Part shown: positions 46,358 to 55,569 of the stretch, one piece after another
Layout: every line of letters begins with the position of its first letter
How positions within the stretch are numbered: position 1 is the first letter of the stretch
Assembly (NCBI RefSeq): GCF_018402175.1
Contig: NZ_JAGYJK010000017.1
Location: 124,001-188,000, forward strand
Origin: Yoonia sp.
Lineage (GTDB): Bacteria; Pseudomonadota; Alphaproteobacteria; Rhodobacterales; Rhodobacteraceae
Length of the DNA stretch: 64,000 nucleotides
Reading direction: 5' to 3'
Notes under the pieces: model-generated
What the model saw: the letters and a program-made list of their open reading frames with translations, nothing else
Told to the model about the DNA's origin: nothing
The model's database searches: none
Program-made: the position numbers and the translations under genes

Positions 46358-48379
46358 TCAGGCAGCCAGACCGCGCCCTTTGAGCAAGGCATCCACCCCT
46401 GGCATCCGGCCACGAAAGGCGGTATAAAGAGCGGCGGCATCGACCGATCCGCCGGACGACAGCACGGTTTTTTCCAGCTTGGCGGCGGTGGCAGGATCGA
46501 AGGGATCGCCTGCTTCCTCGAATGCGGCGAAGGCGTCGGCGTCCATCACCTCGGACCACATGTAGCTGTAATAGCCGCTGGAATAGCCGTCACCGGCAAA
46601 GACATGCGCGAAATGCGGGGTCGCGTGGCGCATGCCGATGGCGCGCGGCATGCCGATTTCGGTAAGGATTTCCGCCTGCCGTTGCATCGGATCGGCAGGG
46701 GCAGGCCCGTCGTGAAACCCCAGATCGACCAGCGCCGAGGCCACATATTCCACGGTCTGGAAGCCCATGTCATAGTTTGCGGCCCCCAGCATCCGTTGCA
46801 GCAGGTCAGCTGGCATCGCAGCCCCGGTATCAGCATGGGTCGCGAATTCGGACAGGACGGCAGGCACACTGAGCCAATGTTCATAAAGCTGGCTGGGCAG
46901 TTCCACGAAATCGCGCGCGACGGAGGTGCCGCTGATGCTTTCATAGGTCACATCCGACAGCATCTGGTGCAAAGCGTGGCCGAATTCGTGAAACAAAGTC
47001 CGCGCGTCGTCATAGGACAAAAGCGCGGGCCTGCCCGCCTCGGGTTTGGCGAAGTTGCACACGTTGATCACATGCGGGCGGGTATCACCACCCAGCCGTT
47101 TTTGTGACCGCATCGCCGAACACCACGCGCCGGACCGTTTTGATCCCCGCGCGAAGTAATCGCCGATGAACACCGCGACATGCGCACCATTGCGTGTCAC
47201 CTCCCAGATCCGCACATCCGGATGGTAGACGGGGCCGTCGATGGGGGTGAAATCCAGCCCGAACAGCCGGTTGGCACAGGCAAAGGCCGCGGCGATCATC
47301 CGGTCGAGTTGCAGGTAGGGTTTGAGTTCCGCCTCATCCAGATCATGCAGCGCGCGGCGGCGTTTTTCGGAATAGTAGCGCCAGTCCCATGGCTCTAGCG
47401 GGCCTGTATGCCCATCACCCTGCAGCATATCGGCCAGCACGGCGGCATCCGCCTCGGCGGCGGCCTTGGCGGGGTGCCAGACCTGCATCAGCAGATCGCG
47501 CACCGCGGCAGGATTGCCCGCCATTTCGGTTTCCAGTTTGAAATCGGCAAAGCTGGCATAGCCCAACAGCGCCGCGCGTTCCTGCCGCAAGGCCAGCGTT
47601 TCGGCAGCAATCGCACGGTTGTCGGTGGCCCCGCCATTGGCCCCGCGCGCGCCCCAGGCAAGGTATGCCTTTTGCCGCAAATCGCGCCGGTCGGAAAATT
47701 GCAGGAATGGCACGATCAGGGACCGCGACAGGGTCACGACCGGACCGTCCGCGCCTTTTTCGGCCCCTGCGGCGCGGGCTGTCGCCAGAACGAAATCGGG
47801 CAGCCCGCCCAGATCATCCGGCCCCAGCGGCATCACCCAGTCGCGTTCGTCAGCCAGCAGGTTTTGTGTGAATTGCGTGCCCAGCACCGACAGGCGCGAT
47901 TTGACCGCACGCAGGCGGGCGGCGGCGTCTCCATCCAGCAAGGCACCGGACCGCACAAAGCCACGCCGCGTCAGCATCAGCACGCGCTGTTGTTCGGCGG
48001 TCAGATCGAGGGTGTCGCGGGCGGTCCAGAGCGCCTCGATCCGCGCGAACAGCGCCTTGTTTTCCGAAATCTCGGAGGAATAGGCGCTGAGCAAGGGCGC
48101 GAAATCGCGCTGCAAGGCGTCGCGCGCAGGGGTGCTGTCGGCGCCTGCAAGGCTGTAGAACGCACCCAGCACGCGGTTCAGCGTGGCATCGGCCTGTTCC
48201 AGCGCCGCGATGGTATTGGCGAAATCGGGCGCGTCGGGGTCATCCGCAATCGCCGCGATATTGGCGCGGGACAGGGCCAGTGCGGCATCGACTGCGGGTG
48301 CGAAATCATCATCCGAGATCGCGCCAAAAGGCGGCAGGCCAAAGGGCGTGTTCCAGTCGGTCAGCAGCGGGTTGGTCAT
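46358..48379 (-). CDS. M3-family oligopeptidase (Dcp/OpdA type)
   Basis: Zinc metallopeptidase of 673 residues with the thermolysin-type motif TLFHEFGHALHQM and downstream zinc ligand region ISGTSVARDFVELPSQ. M3 enzymes degrade short peptides in the cytoplasm. The start MTNPLLTDWNTPFGLPPF has an AGGAG site seven bases upstream, so it is translated on its own. Its reading frame is nevertheless open backwards into the preceding moeB-like gene, making a possible 1028-residue fusion. Confidence 0.92.
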   Translation of the reverse strand: MTNPLLTDWNTPFGLPPFGAISDDDFAPAVDAALALSRANIAAIADDPDAPDFANTIAALEQADATLNRVLGAFYSLAGADSTPARDALQRDFAPLLSAYSSEISENKALFARIEALWTARDTLDLTAEQQRVLMLTRRGFVRSGALLDGDAAARLRAVKSRLSVLGTQFTQNLLADERDWVMPLGPDDLGGLPDFVLATARAAGAEKGADGPVVTLSRSLIVPFLQFSDRRDLRQKAYLAWGARGANGGATDNRAIAAETLALRQERAALLGYASFADFKLETEMAGNPAAVRDLLMQVWHPAKAAAEADAAVLADMLQGDGHTGPLEPWDWRYYSEKRRRALHDLDEAELKPYLQLDRMIAAAFACANRLFGLDFTPIDGPVYHPDVRIWEVTRNGAHVAVFIGDYFARGSKRSGAWCSAMRSQKRLGGDTRPHVINVCNFAKPEAGRPALLSYDDARTLFHEFGHALHQMLSDVTYESISGTSVARDFVELPSQLYEHWLSVPAVLSEFATHADTGAAMPADLLQRMLGAANYDMGFQTVEYVASALVDLGFHDGPAPADPMQRQAEILTEIGMPRAIGMRHATPHFAHVFAGDGYSSGYYSYMWSEVMDADAFAAFEEAGDPFDPATAAKLEKTVLSSGGSVDAAALYTAFRGRMPGVDALLKGRGLAA

Positions 48380-49444
48380 GGCGAAACTCCTGTCGATGAG
48401 TGTCAGACCCTTGCCGGCGCAGACCGGACAATCGGCCTGCGGCTTGATCGCGATGGTCCGGGTCTGGGCATATAGCGCGTCATAGATCAGCAGCCGCCCG
48501 GCCAGCCCGTCACCTGCCTGCGTGATCTGTTTGATCGCCTCGACCGCCATCATCGCACCGATCACGCCGGGCAGCGGACCCAGCACGCCCGCCTCGGCGC
48601 AGGAAGGGACCAGCGCGGGATCGGGGGCTTGGGGGAAGACACAGGCATAGCAGGGGGTACCATGGGCGGGGTCATAAAGGCTGATCTGCCCTTCCCATTG
48701 CGTCAGGGCTGCAGCGATCAGCGGGATGCCTTGGGCCACGGCGGTTGCGTTGACCAGATAGCGGGTGGCGAAATTGTCGCTGCCATCGAGCACCAGATCG
48801 TATTCGGCAAACATGTCGGTCGCGATCTCGGCCGTCAGCCGCCGGTGATAGGGCCGCACGGTCACAAACGGGTTCTGCGCCACCATCGCGGCGGCGGCGG
48901 AATGGACCTTGGGCATGCCGATATTCTTGTCGGGATGGATCACCTGCCGCTGCAGGTTCGCATTCTCGACCGTATCATCGTCGATCACCCCGATGGTGCC
49001 GACACCGGCGGCGGCCAGATATTGCAAGGCTGGCGCACCAAGCCCGCCTGCCCCCACGACCAGCACGCGCGCGTCGCGCAACGCCTTTTGCCCCGGCCCG
49101 CCGATTTCGCGCAGCACGATATGGCGGGCATAGCGATTCAGCTCTGTGTCAGAAAAGCTGCCTGCGCGCACCACAGGGGCTGCGACGGGTGTGACCCGCG
49201 CGCGCAGCCGCGCAAGGCCCCGCCGATAGGCCGCGACGATGAACCCGAACGCGATCAGCAAACCCCACAGCCGTGCATCGCCCCCCGTCGCCATGCGCAA
49301 CGGATGGCCCGCAGGCAGGACCACATGCAAGACCATCACGCACACCAGCAAGATGCCCAGCATCGTCCAGCGCGCGGGATAGGGCGCTTTCATCACCGTG
49401 CCGATCCCCCAAAGGGCGGCCGCCATTGCGCCGACCATAATCAT
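48380..49444 (-). CDS. moeB: MoeB/ThiF-family E1-like adenylyltransferase with a membrane N-terminus; no stop before the M3 gene
   Basis: A ubiquitin-E1-like enzyme that adenylates MoaD- or ThiS-type sulfur carriers. N-terminal residues 1-80 hold two or three hydrophobic segments; the E1 fold follows ([53 protein letters not shown]), with zinc cysteine pairs CYAC and CPVC and the cysteine of [11 protein letters not shown]. After CPVCAGKG no stop occurs and the frame runs into the M3 peptidase. A TGA sits one base out of frame at 48405-48403, so a single inserted base upstream of it would explain the fusion. Coupled to dut (ATGA). Confidence 0.85.
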
Positions 49445-49887
49445 GTGCCGGTGGACCCGAAACCGCCCGCGCCACGCGGGCTGTCGGACAGGGTATCGAC
49501 CAGCACGAACTGCGCCTGCACGACGGGGGCCACGACCATCTGCGCGATCCGCATGCCATGGGTGATCTGCACCGGATCAGTCCCGTGGTTCACCACGATC
49601 ACCCCCACCGGCCCGCGATAATCGCTGTCGATCGTGCCGGGCGCATTCAGCAGGGTCAGCCCCTGTTTCAGCGCCAGACCAGAGCGTGGCCTGATCTGCA
49701 CCTCATAGCCTTGGGGGATCTGCATCCGCAGCCCCGTGGGGATCAAGGCGCGCGCGCCGGGGGGCAGGTCAACCACCCCCTTGTCGGGCAGATTGGCGCG
49801 CAGATCGGCACCCGCCGCCCCTGCCGTTTCATAGCGGGGCAGGCCAAGCGATTGGTCTGCACCGGCGTCCCACATCACATTGATCAT
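49441..49887 (-). CDS. dut: dUTP diphosphatase
   Basis: Trimeric dUTPase of 148 residues; makes dUMP and keeps uracil out of DNA. The five motifs are present: [37 protein letters not shown] and the C-terminal P-loop-like [10 protein letters not shown]. Overlaps coaBC upstream and moeB downstream by four bases each. Confidence 0.97.
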   Translation of the reverse strand: MINVMWDAGADQSLGLPRYETAGAAGADLRANLPDKGVVDLPPGARALIPTGLRMQIPQGYEVQIRPRSGLALKQGLTLLNAPGTIDSDYRGPVGVIVVNHGTDPVQITHGMRIAQMVVAPVVQAQFVLVDTLSDSPRGAGGFGSTGT

Positions 49888-51077
49888 GCGATCACCTGCG
49901 CGATGCGTTGGGCCAGTTGGGCGGCGACGGCGTCTTTGGTCATGCGTGGCCAGCTTTCGGCACCCTGATCGGTGATCAGGGTCACGGCGTTTTCGGTGCC
50001 ACCCATGATGCCTGTCGCGGGCGAGACATCATTGGCGACGATCCAGTCGCAGCCTTTGCGCAGGCGTTTGGCGGTGGCATGGGCGATCACATCGTCGGTT
50101 TCAGCGGCAAAGCCCACGACCAAGGGCGGGCGGCCTGCGCCCATCTGCGATATCGTGGCCAGAATGTCGGGGTTTTCGGCGAATGCCAGATGCGGCAGGC
50201 CGGCTGCATCTTTCTTGATCTTGCTGTGGCCTGCGTTGGCGACACGCCAATCCGCGACGGCGGCTGCAAAAACGGCGGCATCGGCGGGTCTGGCCGCCTG
50301 CACCGCGGCCAGCATCTGGGCGGCGGTTTGCACACGCACCACATGCACGCCGTCTGGGGGCGGCACATCGGCGGGGCCGGTGACGAATGTCACATCCGCG
50401 CCAAGCCCCGCCAGCGCGCGGGCAATCGCGGTGCCTTGCGCGCCGGACGACCGGTTGGCGATATAGCGCACGGGATCAATCGGTTCATGGGTCGGGCCGG
50501 ATGTGACAAGGATATGTTTGCCCTGTAACGGCCCATCGGCCAGCGCGGCGCTGATCGCGGCGATGATCTGGGGCACTTCGGCCATGCGCCCGGGGCCGAA
50601 TTCGCCGCAGGCCATCATGCCGTCATCCGGGCCTGTGACCAGCACGCCGTCGCCGCGCAGGGTCGCCAGATTGCGCTGGGTCGCGGGGTGGTTCCACATC
50701 CGCACATTCATCGCAGGCACGATCAACACGCGCTTGTCCGTCGCCAAAAGCAGGGTCGAGGCCAGATCATTTGCCAATCCCGCCGCCATTTTCGCCATCA
50801 GATCGGCGGTGGCGGGGGCCACGACAACCAGATCGGCGGCGCGGGACAATTCGATATGGCCCATTTCAGCCTCGTCCGTCAGGTCGAACAGGTCTTGATA
50901 GACCTTGGACCCAGCCAGCGCCGACAGGCTGAGAGGCGTGACAAATTCCGCGCCCGCGCGGGTCAGCACAGGCGTCACATGTGCGCCCTGATCGCGCAGG
51001 CGGCGCACCAGGTCCAAAGATTTATAGGCGGCAATACCACCGCCCAGGATCAGCAGAATATGTCGCCCCGCCAGCAT
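49884..51077 (-). CDS. coaBC: Bifunctional phosphopantothenoylcysteine decarboxylase / phosphopantothenate-cysteine ligase
   Basis: Two consecutive steps of coenzyme A synthesis in 397 residues. CoaC domain about 1-180: [19 protein letters not shown], the catalytic His in [11 protein letters not shown], and [12 protein letters not shown]. CoaB domain about 187-395: [33 protein letters not shown] and KIKKD. A standard start at 51077. First gene of the coaBC-dut-moeB run. Confidence 0.97.
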   Translation of the reverse strand: MLAGRHILLILGGGIAAYKSLDLVRRLRDQGAHVTPVLTRAGAEFVTPLSLSALAGSKVYQDLFDLTDEAEMGHIELSRAADLVVVAPATADLMAKMAAGLANDLASTLLLATDKRVLIVPAMNVRMWNHPATQRNLATLRGDGVLVTGPDDGMMACGEFGPGRMAEVPQIIAAISAALADGPLQGKHILVTSGPTHEPIDPVRYIANRSSGAQGTAIARALAGLGADVTFVTGPADVPPPDGVHVVRVQTAAQMLAAVQAARPADAAVFAAAVADWRVANAGHSKIKKDAAGLPHLAFAENPDILATISQMGAGRPPLVVGFAAETDDVIAHATAKRLRKGCDWIVANDVSPATGIMGGTENAVTLITDQGAESWPRMTKDAVAAQLAQRIAQVIA

Positions 51078-51143
51078 TGTCTTTCTCCGGTCAATTCCAG
51101 TCGGACCTTAGGGCGGAACCGACCGGAAAGACAATGTGGCGTA

Positions 51144-52022
51144 TCAGGCGAAGAAGGATTGCACTTCGGTGCTTTGCGCCTCGAGGCTTTTGCGCATCTT
51201 GCCAAAGGCCGCAGCCTCGAGCTGGCGGACGCGTTCCTTGGACAGACCCAGTTCCGACCCAAGGCTTTCGAGCGTGCGCGGATCGTCACGCAATTTGCGT
51301 TCGCGCACGATGAATTGTTCGCGGTCGTTCAGCGCGGTCAGGGCTGTGACCAGCCACTGGCGCAACGTGTCGGTGTCATGCGAGTTTTCGACCTTTTCGG
51401 CGGCCTGCGGTGCGTCGTCTTCCAGCGCGTCGATCCATTCGCGCCCTTCGTCTTCCATCGACTGGGTTGCGTTCAGCGAAAAATCGGACCCTGACAGGCG
51501 GCCATCCATCATTTGCACGTCATGCAGGGGCACGCCCACCTCGATCGCGATCTTTTCGTGCAATTCGTGGGTTTCCAGATGCACCCCTTCGGCCGCCGCC
51601 TCGCGTTCGAGACGGGCCTGCACGCGGCGCATGTTGAAAAACAGCGATTTCTGCGACGATGTGGACCCTGTGCGCACCATTGACCAGTTGCGCATGACGT
51701 AATCCTGAATGGACGCCTTGATCCACCAGACCGCATAGGTCGAAAACCGCACGCCACGGTCGGGGTCGAATTTGTCGGCGGCTTTCATCAGGCCGACCGA
51801 CGCCTCTTGGATCAAATCGTTCATCGGCGCGCCATAGCGTTTGAATTTCGACGCCATCGAGATCGCCAGCCGCATATAGGCGGTGATCAGCCGGTGCAGG
51901 GCCTCTTCGTCGCGCTGATCGCGCCAGGCATAGGCCAGACGCAGTTCCGTTTCAGCATCCAGCAATTCGGCGCGCATTGCGGTCCGTGACAGTGTTTGAT
52001 CGGAATAACCACTAACGGCCAT
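51144..52022 (-). CDS. rpoH: RNA polymerase sigma factor RpoH (sigma32 family), probably RpoHII type
   Basis: Alternative sigma factor of 292 residues. Region 2 holds RLAISMASKFKRYGAPMNDLIQEASVGLMKAADKFDP and FSTYAVWWIKASIQDYVMRNW; region 4 holds ALNDREQFIVRERKLRDDPRTLESLGSELGLSKERVRQLE. The RpoH box region QKSLFFNMRR is present. Rhodobacter has two such factors for heat shock and photo-oxidative stress. A sigmaE-like TGATCC promoter upstream favours the RpoHII type, which in R. sphaeroides is a sigmaE target. Divergent from cobU. Confidence 0.94.
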   Translation of the reverse strand: MAVSGYSDQTLSRTAMRAELLDAETELRLAYAWRDQRDEEALHRLITAYMRLAISMASKFKRYGAPMNDLIQEASVGLMKAADKFDPDRGVRFSTYAVWWIKASIQDYVMRNWSMVRTGSTSSQKSLFFNMRRVQARLEREAAAEGVHLETHELHEKIAIEVGVPLHDVQMMDGRLSGSDFSLNATQSMEDEGREWIDALEDDAPQAAEKVENSHDTDTLRQWLVTALTALNDREQFIVRERKLRDDPRTLESLGSELGLSKERVRQLEAAAFGKMRKSLEAQSTEVQSFFA

Positions 52023-52071
52023 TATTCTTCCCCCAGATTGTCGAGCTATGGATTAACTTTTCCTTATGTCC

Positions 52072-52101
52072 TTGTTACGAGAGCATTCTGAAAACGGATC
52101 A
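52072..52101 (-). promoter_or_regulatory. Probable sigmaE (ECF11/ChrR-type) promoter of rpoH
   Basis: On the minus strand, TGATCC followed after 16 bases by CGTAAC (equivalently 18 bases to TAACAA), about 50 bases before the rpoH ATG. This matches the published form of the singlet-oxygen sigmaE promoter of Rhodobacter sphaeroides (TGATCC at -35, TAA-type -10). Its -35 lies 12 bases from the divergent cobU start. Confidence 0.6.
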
Positions 52102-52112
52102 CTTGAATATTC

Positions 52113-52628
52113 ATGTCACCATTGCCAAAACTCACACTTGTCCTAGGCGGCGCGGCCTCTGGCAAATCCAGCTATGCCGAGGGGTTGATCACCAGCAGCG
52201 GTCTGGAAAAGATCTATATCGCCACAGCACAGGTGTTTGACGATGAAATGGCGGCCAAGGTCGCGCGCCACCGCGATTTGCGCGGCACCGGCTGGACCAC
52301 GGTCGAGGAACCGCTGGACCCCGGTGCCATCTTGTCGCAGCACGGACCCGGCAGCGCGGTACTGGTGGATTGCGCCACGCTGTGGCTGACCAATGTGATG
52401 CTGGCCGAACAGGATGTGCCTGCCGCCTGCGCCGTTTTCGTGCAGGCCATGGCGGATTGCGCGGCCCCTGTCGTTGTCGTGTCAAACGAAGTTGGACAGG
52501 GCATTGTTCCCGACAATGCGCTGGCGCGGCGGTTCCGGAACGCGCAGGGCGCGCTTAATCAGGCCATCGCGGGTCAGGCCGACCGGGTGGTCGTCGTGAT
52601 GGCGGGCCTGCCGCTGGTTTTGAAATGA
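52113..52628 (+). CDS. cobU: Adenosylcobinamide kinase / adenosylcobinamide-phosphate guanylyltransferase
   Basis: Activates cobinamide to GDP-cobinamide in late cobalamin assembly or salvage, 171 residues. P-loop LVLGGAASGKSSYAEGL (about 9-21), the metal/RHR region KVARHRDLRGTGWTTVEEPLD, VDCATLWLTNVM and VVSNEVGQGIVPDNALARRFRNAQG. Called CobP in Pseudomonas nomenclature. Coupled to the next gene (ATGA). No cobalamin riboswitch was found in the 90 bp upstream. Confidence 0.95.
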   Translation: MSPLPKLTLVLGGAASGKSSYAEGLITSSGLEKIYIATAQVFDDEMAAKVARHRDLRGTGWTTVEEPLDPGAILSQHGPGSAVLVDCATLWLTNVMLAEQDVPAACAVFVQAMADCAAPVVVVSNEVGQGIVPDNALARRFRNAQGALNQAIAGQADRVVVVMAGLPLVLK

Positions 52629-53203
52629 CGCGGTTCTGGTGGGTGCGGCATGCGCCGACGCATGAAAAATCCTTTGTCGGCTGGCGCGATGTGCCGGCCG
52701 ATCTGTCCGATACCGCGCTGATCGGGCGCGTGGCGGACCATCTGCCTGCGGGTGCGGTGATCGTGGCTTCCGACCTGCAGCGCGCATCAACCACGGCGGA
52801 TGCCATCGGGGGGGCGCGCCACCGCCTACCCGATGTGCCCGCCCTGCGCGAGATGGATTTCGGCATCTGGGACGGGATGGATTGGCGCGACGTCGCCGCC
52901 CGCGACCCTGACCTCAGCCGCCGGTTCTGGGAAGAACCCGGCGATCTGCGCGCGCCGGATGGCGAAAGCTGGAATGACGTCAGCGCCCGTGTCGCCCGCG
53001 TGGTCGATGATCTGACCCTGCGCTTTGCAGGCCGCGATATCGTGCTGGTCGCCCATATGGGGGTGATCATGACCCAGATCCAGCGCGCCTCCGGCAGCAC
53101 GGCCTATCAGGCGCTGGGGCATCAAATCGACAATCTGTCGGTGACACAGATGGCGCGCGACGGCGCAGGCTGGACCTTGGGCGCGGTCAATCATTTGCCG
53201 TGA
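52625..53203 (+). CDS. Histidine-phosphatase family protein, probable alpha-ribazole phosphatase (CobC-like)
   Basis: A 192-residue phosphatase of the phosphoglycerate-mutase fold: catalytic RH in WVRHAPTHEKSFVGW, a second Arg in IVASDLQRASTTADAI, Glu region LREMDFGIWDG and the second His in VLVAHMGVIM. Directly coupled to cobU, which supports a role in the nucleotide-loop branch of cobalamin synthesis, where CobC removes phosphate from alpha-ribazole phosphate. Confidence 0.85.
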   Translation: MTRFWWVRHAPTHEKSFVGWRDVPADLSDTALIGRVADHLPAGAVIVASDLQRASTTADAIGGARHRLPDVPALREMDFGIWDGMDWRDVAARDPDLSRRFWEEPGDLRAPDGESWNDVSARVARVVDDLTLRFAGRDIVLVAHMGVIMTQIQRASGSTAYQALGHQIDNLSVTQMARDGAGWTLGAVNHLP

Positions 53204-53261
53204 TGGGACGGATCACGCAATGTCGCTTTGCGCTGCCACGGGTGCCGGATAAGATCGGCGC

Positions 53262-53951
53262 ATGACATATACAATATACATCGGTGACCGGACATTCAGC
53301 AGCTGGTCCTTGCGCGGCTGGCTGATGCTGGAAAAATTCGGCCTGCCCTATCAGACCCGCATGGTCGGGCTTTATGCCGGGACCATGGCGGCGGAACTGG
53401 CCCATATCGCGCCTGCACGCACCGTGCCTGCGATGACGACACCCGAAGGGTTCGTGCTGACCGACAGCCTTGCCATGGCTGAAACATTGGTGGAACGCCA
53501 TCCTGACGTGGCGCTTTATCCGCACGATCCGGCCGCACGCGCGCTGGCGCGGTCGATCTGCGCCGAAATGCACAGCGGTTTCAATGCCTTGCGCGGGCAA
53601 TGCCCGAACATGATTGCCCATGTCTGGGACGGGTTCACCCCGTCCGACGCCGTGCGGGCCGATCTGGCGCGGATCGAGGAGCTGTGGGCGCTGGCCCGCG
53701 CCCGGCACGGCACGGACAGCCCATGGCTGTTCGGGGATTATTCGCTGGCAGACGTCTTCTATGCCCCGGTGGCGATGCGGATCACCACCTATGGCCTGCC
53801 GGTCAGTGCGGCCGCACAGACCTATGTCGATGCCCATCTGCGCGATCCGGCCTTTCTGGACTGGCGCCGCGCGGCGCTGGAAGAAATCCACGACCCCTGG
53901 CCGTATCCAATGGACCTACCTTCCCGCGACTGGCCCGTTAACCATTCGTAA
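53262..53951 (+). CDS. Glutathione S-transferase family protein
   Basis: A 229-residue GST: N-terminal thioredoxin-like domain (YIGDRTFSSWSLRGWLMLEKFGLPYQ; RTVPAMTTPEGFVLTDSLAMAETL with the cis-proline and the glutathione-binding Asp-Ser) and a helical C-terminal domain (FGDYSLADVFYAPVAMRITTYGLP). The catalytic residue is probably a serine in FSSWS. Substrate unknown. gshB, which makes its cofactor, is 2 kb away. Confidence 0.88.
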   Translation: MTYTIYIGDRTFSSWSLRGWLMLEKFGLPYQTRMVGLYAGTMAAELAHIAPARTVPAMTTPEGFVLTDSLAMAETLVERHPDVALYPHDPAARALARSICAEMHSGFNALRGQCPNMIAHVWDGFTPSDAVRADLARIEELWALARARHGTDSPWLFGDYSLADVFYAPVAMRITTYGLPVSAAAQTYVDAHLRDPAFLDWRRAALEEIHDPWPYPMDLPSRDWPVNHS

Positions 53952-53992
53952 ACCGCCACAAGCTACCCGTTAACCAAAAGCGGGAGCAGCGC

Positions 53993-55507
53993 ATGGTCGC
54001 CATCGCCTATACAGTGGCCTTTGAAGGGATCGAGGCCCGTCTGGTCGAGGTGCAATGCGCCGTCACCCCCGGCGTGCCTGCCTTTTCGATTGTCGGCCTG
54101 CCGGACAAGGCCGTATCCGAAGCCCGCGAAAGGGTGCGCGCGGCGCTGACGGCGATGGCCATCGCGCTGCCGTCGAAACGGATCACGGTCAACCTGTCGC
54201 CCGCCGATCTACCCAAGGAAGGGTCGCATTTCGACCTGCCCATCGCGCTGGCGCTGCTGGCGGCGCTGGATATCATCCCGCGCGATGACGCGGCGCAGGT
54301 CGTGGCGCTTGGGGAATTGTCGCTGGATGGCACGCTGGTCCCTGTCGTGGGTGCCCTGCCTGCCGCGATGACCGCAGCCAGCGAAGGGCGGATGCTGGTC
54401 TGTCCGGCCGCCTGCGGGGCAGAGGCGGCGTGGGTCGGGGCGGCCAATGTGATCGCGCCCCGCAGTCTGGCCGCGATGGTGCGGCATTTCACCGGGCAAA
54501 CCGTGATCGCGCCATCCGTGCCGGGCGAGGCGCAGACCGCCAAGCACAGCCGTGATTTTGCTGAAGTCAAAGGTCAGGAACGCGCCAAACGCGCGCTGGA
54601 AATCGCCGCTGCGGGGCGGCATCACCTGCTGCTTGTCGGCGCGCCGGGGTCGGGCAAATCCATGCTGGCCGCGCGGATCGCGGGCATCCTGCCGCCCCTC
54701 TCGCCGGCCGAGGCGCTGGAAACCTCGATGATCCATTCGCTGGCGGGGCTGCTGGATGATGGCGGGATCAACCGCGAACGGCCATTCCGCGAACCGCATC
54801 ACACGGCCTCGATGGCGGCGATTGTCGGCGGCGGGCGCGGCGCGAAACCGGGCGAGATTTCGCTCGCACATAACGGTGTGCTGTTCATGGACGAATTCCC
54901 CGAATTCCCGCGCACCGTGCTGGAAACCCTGCGCCAACCAATCGAGACGGGCGAAGTCGTCGTCGCGCGGGCCAATGCGCATGTGCGCTATCCCTGCCGG
55001 TTCATGCTGGTCGCCGCCGCCAACCCCTGCAAATGCGGGTACTTAACGGACCCCGCCCGCGCCTGCACCCGCGCGCCGATCTGTGGCGAGGATTACATGG
55101 GCCGCATATCCGGCCCGCTGATGGACCGTTTCGATCTGCGCATCGAGGTGCCGCCGGTCGCGTTTCAGGATCTTGATCTGCCCCAATCGGGCGAAAGTTC
55201 GGCCGTGATCGCGGCCCGCATCGCGGCGGCCCGCGCACGGCAAACCGCGCGCTTTGCAGGTCATCCGCAGGCGCGGGTGAATGCCGATGCCGAAGGCCAT
55301 CTGCTCGAACAGATCGCGACACCCGATGCCGAAGGACGCGCGCTCTTGCTGCGGGTGGCCGAAAAATTCGGCCTGTCGGCGCGCGGCTATCACCGGATTT
55401 TGCGGGTGGCGCGCACCATCGCCGATCTCGACCGGTCCGACATCGTCGCACGCCACCATGTGGCCGAGGCTGTGGGCTATCGGCTGGCGATGGCGAAAGA
55501 GGTGTAG
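53993..55507 (+). CDS. comM: YifB/ComM-family Mg-chelatase-like AAA ATPase
   Basis: Hexameric helicase that promotes branch migration during natural transformation in other bacteria. In 504 residues: N-terminal Lon-protease-like fold (GLPDKAVSEARERVRAALTAM, LSPADLPKEGSHFDLPIALALLA), then the AAA core with Walker A LLVGAPGSGKSMLAARI, Walker B NGVLFMDEFPEFPR, an ANPCKCGYL cysteine region and a C-terminal magnesium-chelatase part (LSARGYHRILRVARTIADLD). Start ATG 53993 with GGGAG. Followed by a hairpin and repeat core. Confidence 0.93.
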   Translation: MVAIAYTVAFEGIEARLVEVQCAVTPGVPAFSIVGLPDKAVSEARERVRAALTAMAIALPSKRITVNLSPADLPKEGSHFDLPIALALLAALDIIPRDDAAQVVALGELSLDGTLVPVVGALPAAMTAASEGRMLVCPAACGAEAAWVGAANVIAPRSLAAMVRHFTGQTVIAPSVPGEAQTAKHSRDFAEVKGQERAKRALEIAAAGRHHLLLVGAPGSGKSMLAARIAGILPPLSPAEALETSMIHSLAGLLDDGGINRERPFREPHHTASMAAIVGGGRGAKPGEISLAHNGVLFMDEFPEFPRTVLETLRQPIETGEVVVARANAHVRYPCRFMLVAAANPCKCGYLTDPARACTRAPICGEDYMGRISGPLMDRFDLRIEVPPVAFQDLDLPQSGESSAVIAARIAAARARQTARFAGHPQARVNADAEGHLLEQIATPDAEGRALLLRVAEKFGLSARGYHRILRVARTIADLDRSDIVARHHVAEAVGYRLAMAKEV

Positions 55508-55515
55508 CCCGCTGT

Positions 55516-55569
55516 CCCGTTCCTGCGGAACGGGATGCCTCCGGCGGGGATATTTCTACTCGGAAGATG
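55516..55569 (+). repeat. Composite repeat element, copy 6 (comM/gshB)
   Basis: Stem CCCGTTCC, loop TGC, stem GGAACGGG, then a core in which the usual GGG after ATATTT is replaced by CTA. That change makes the stop codon of convergent gshB (55556-55558), and the rest of the core encodes its last residues. Confidence 0.85.

Noticed and set aside
52023-52112. Cobalamin riboswitch before cobU
   Set aside because: The gap is only 90 bp and lacks the B12-box sequence and length required; it carries the rpoH promoter instead.
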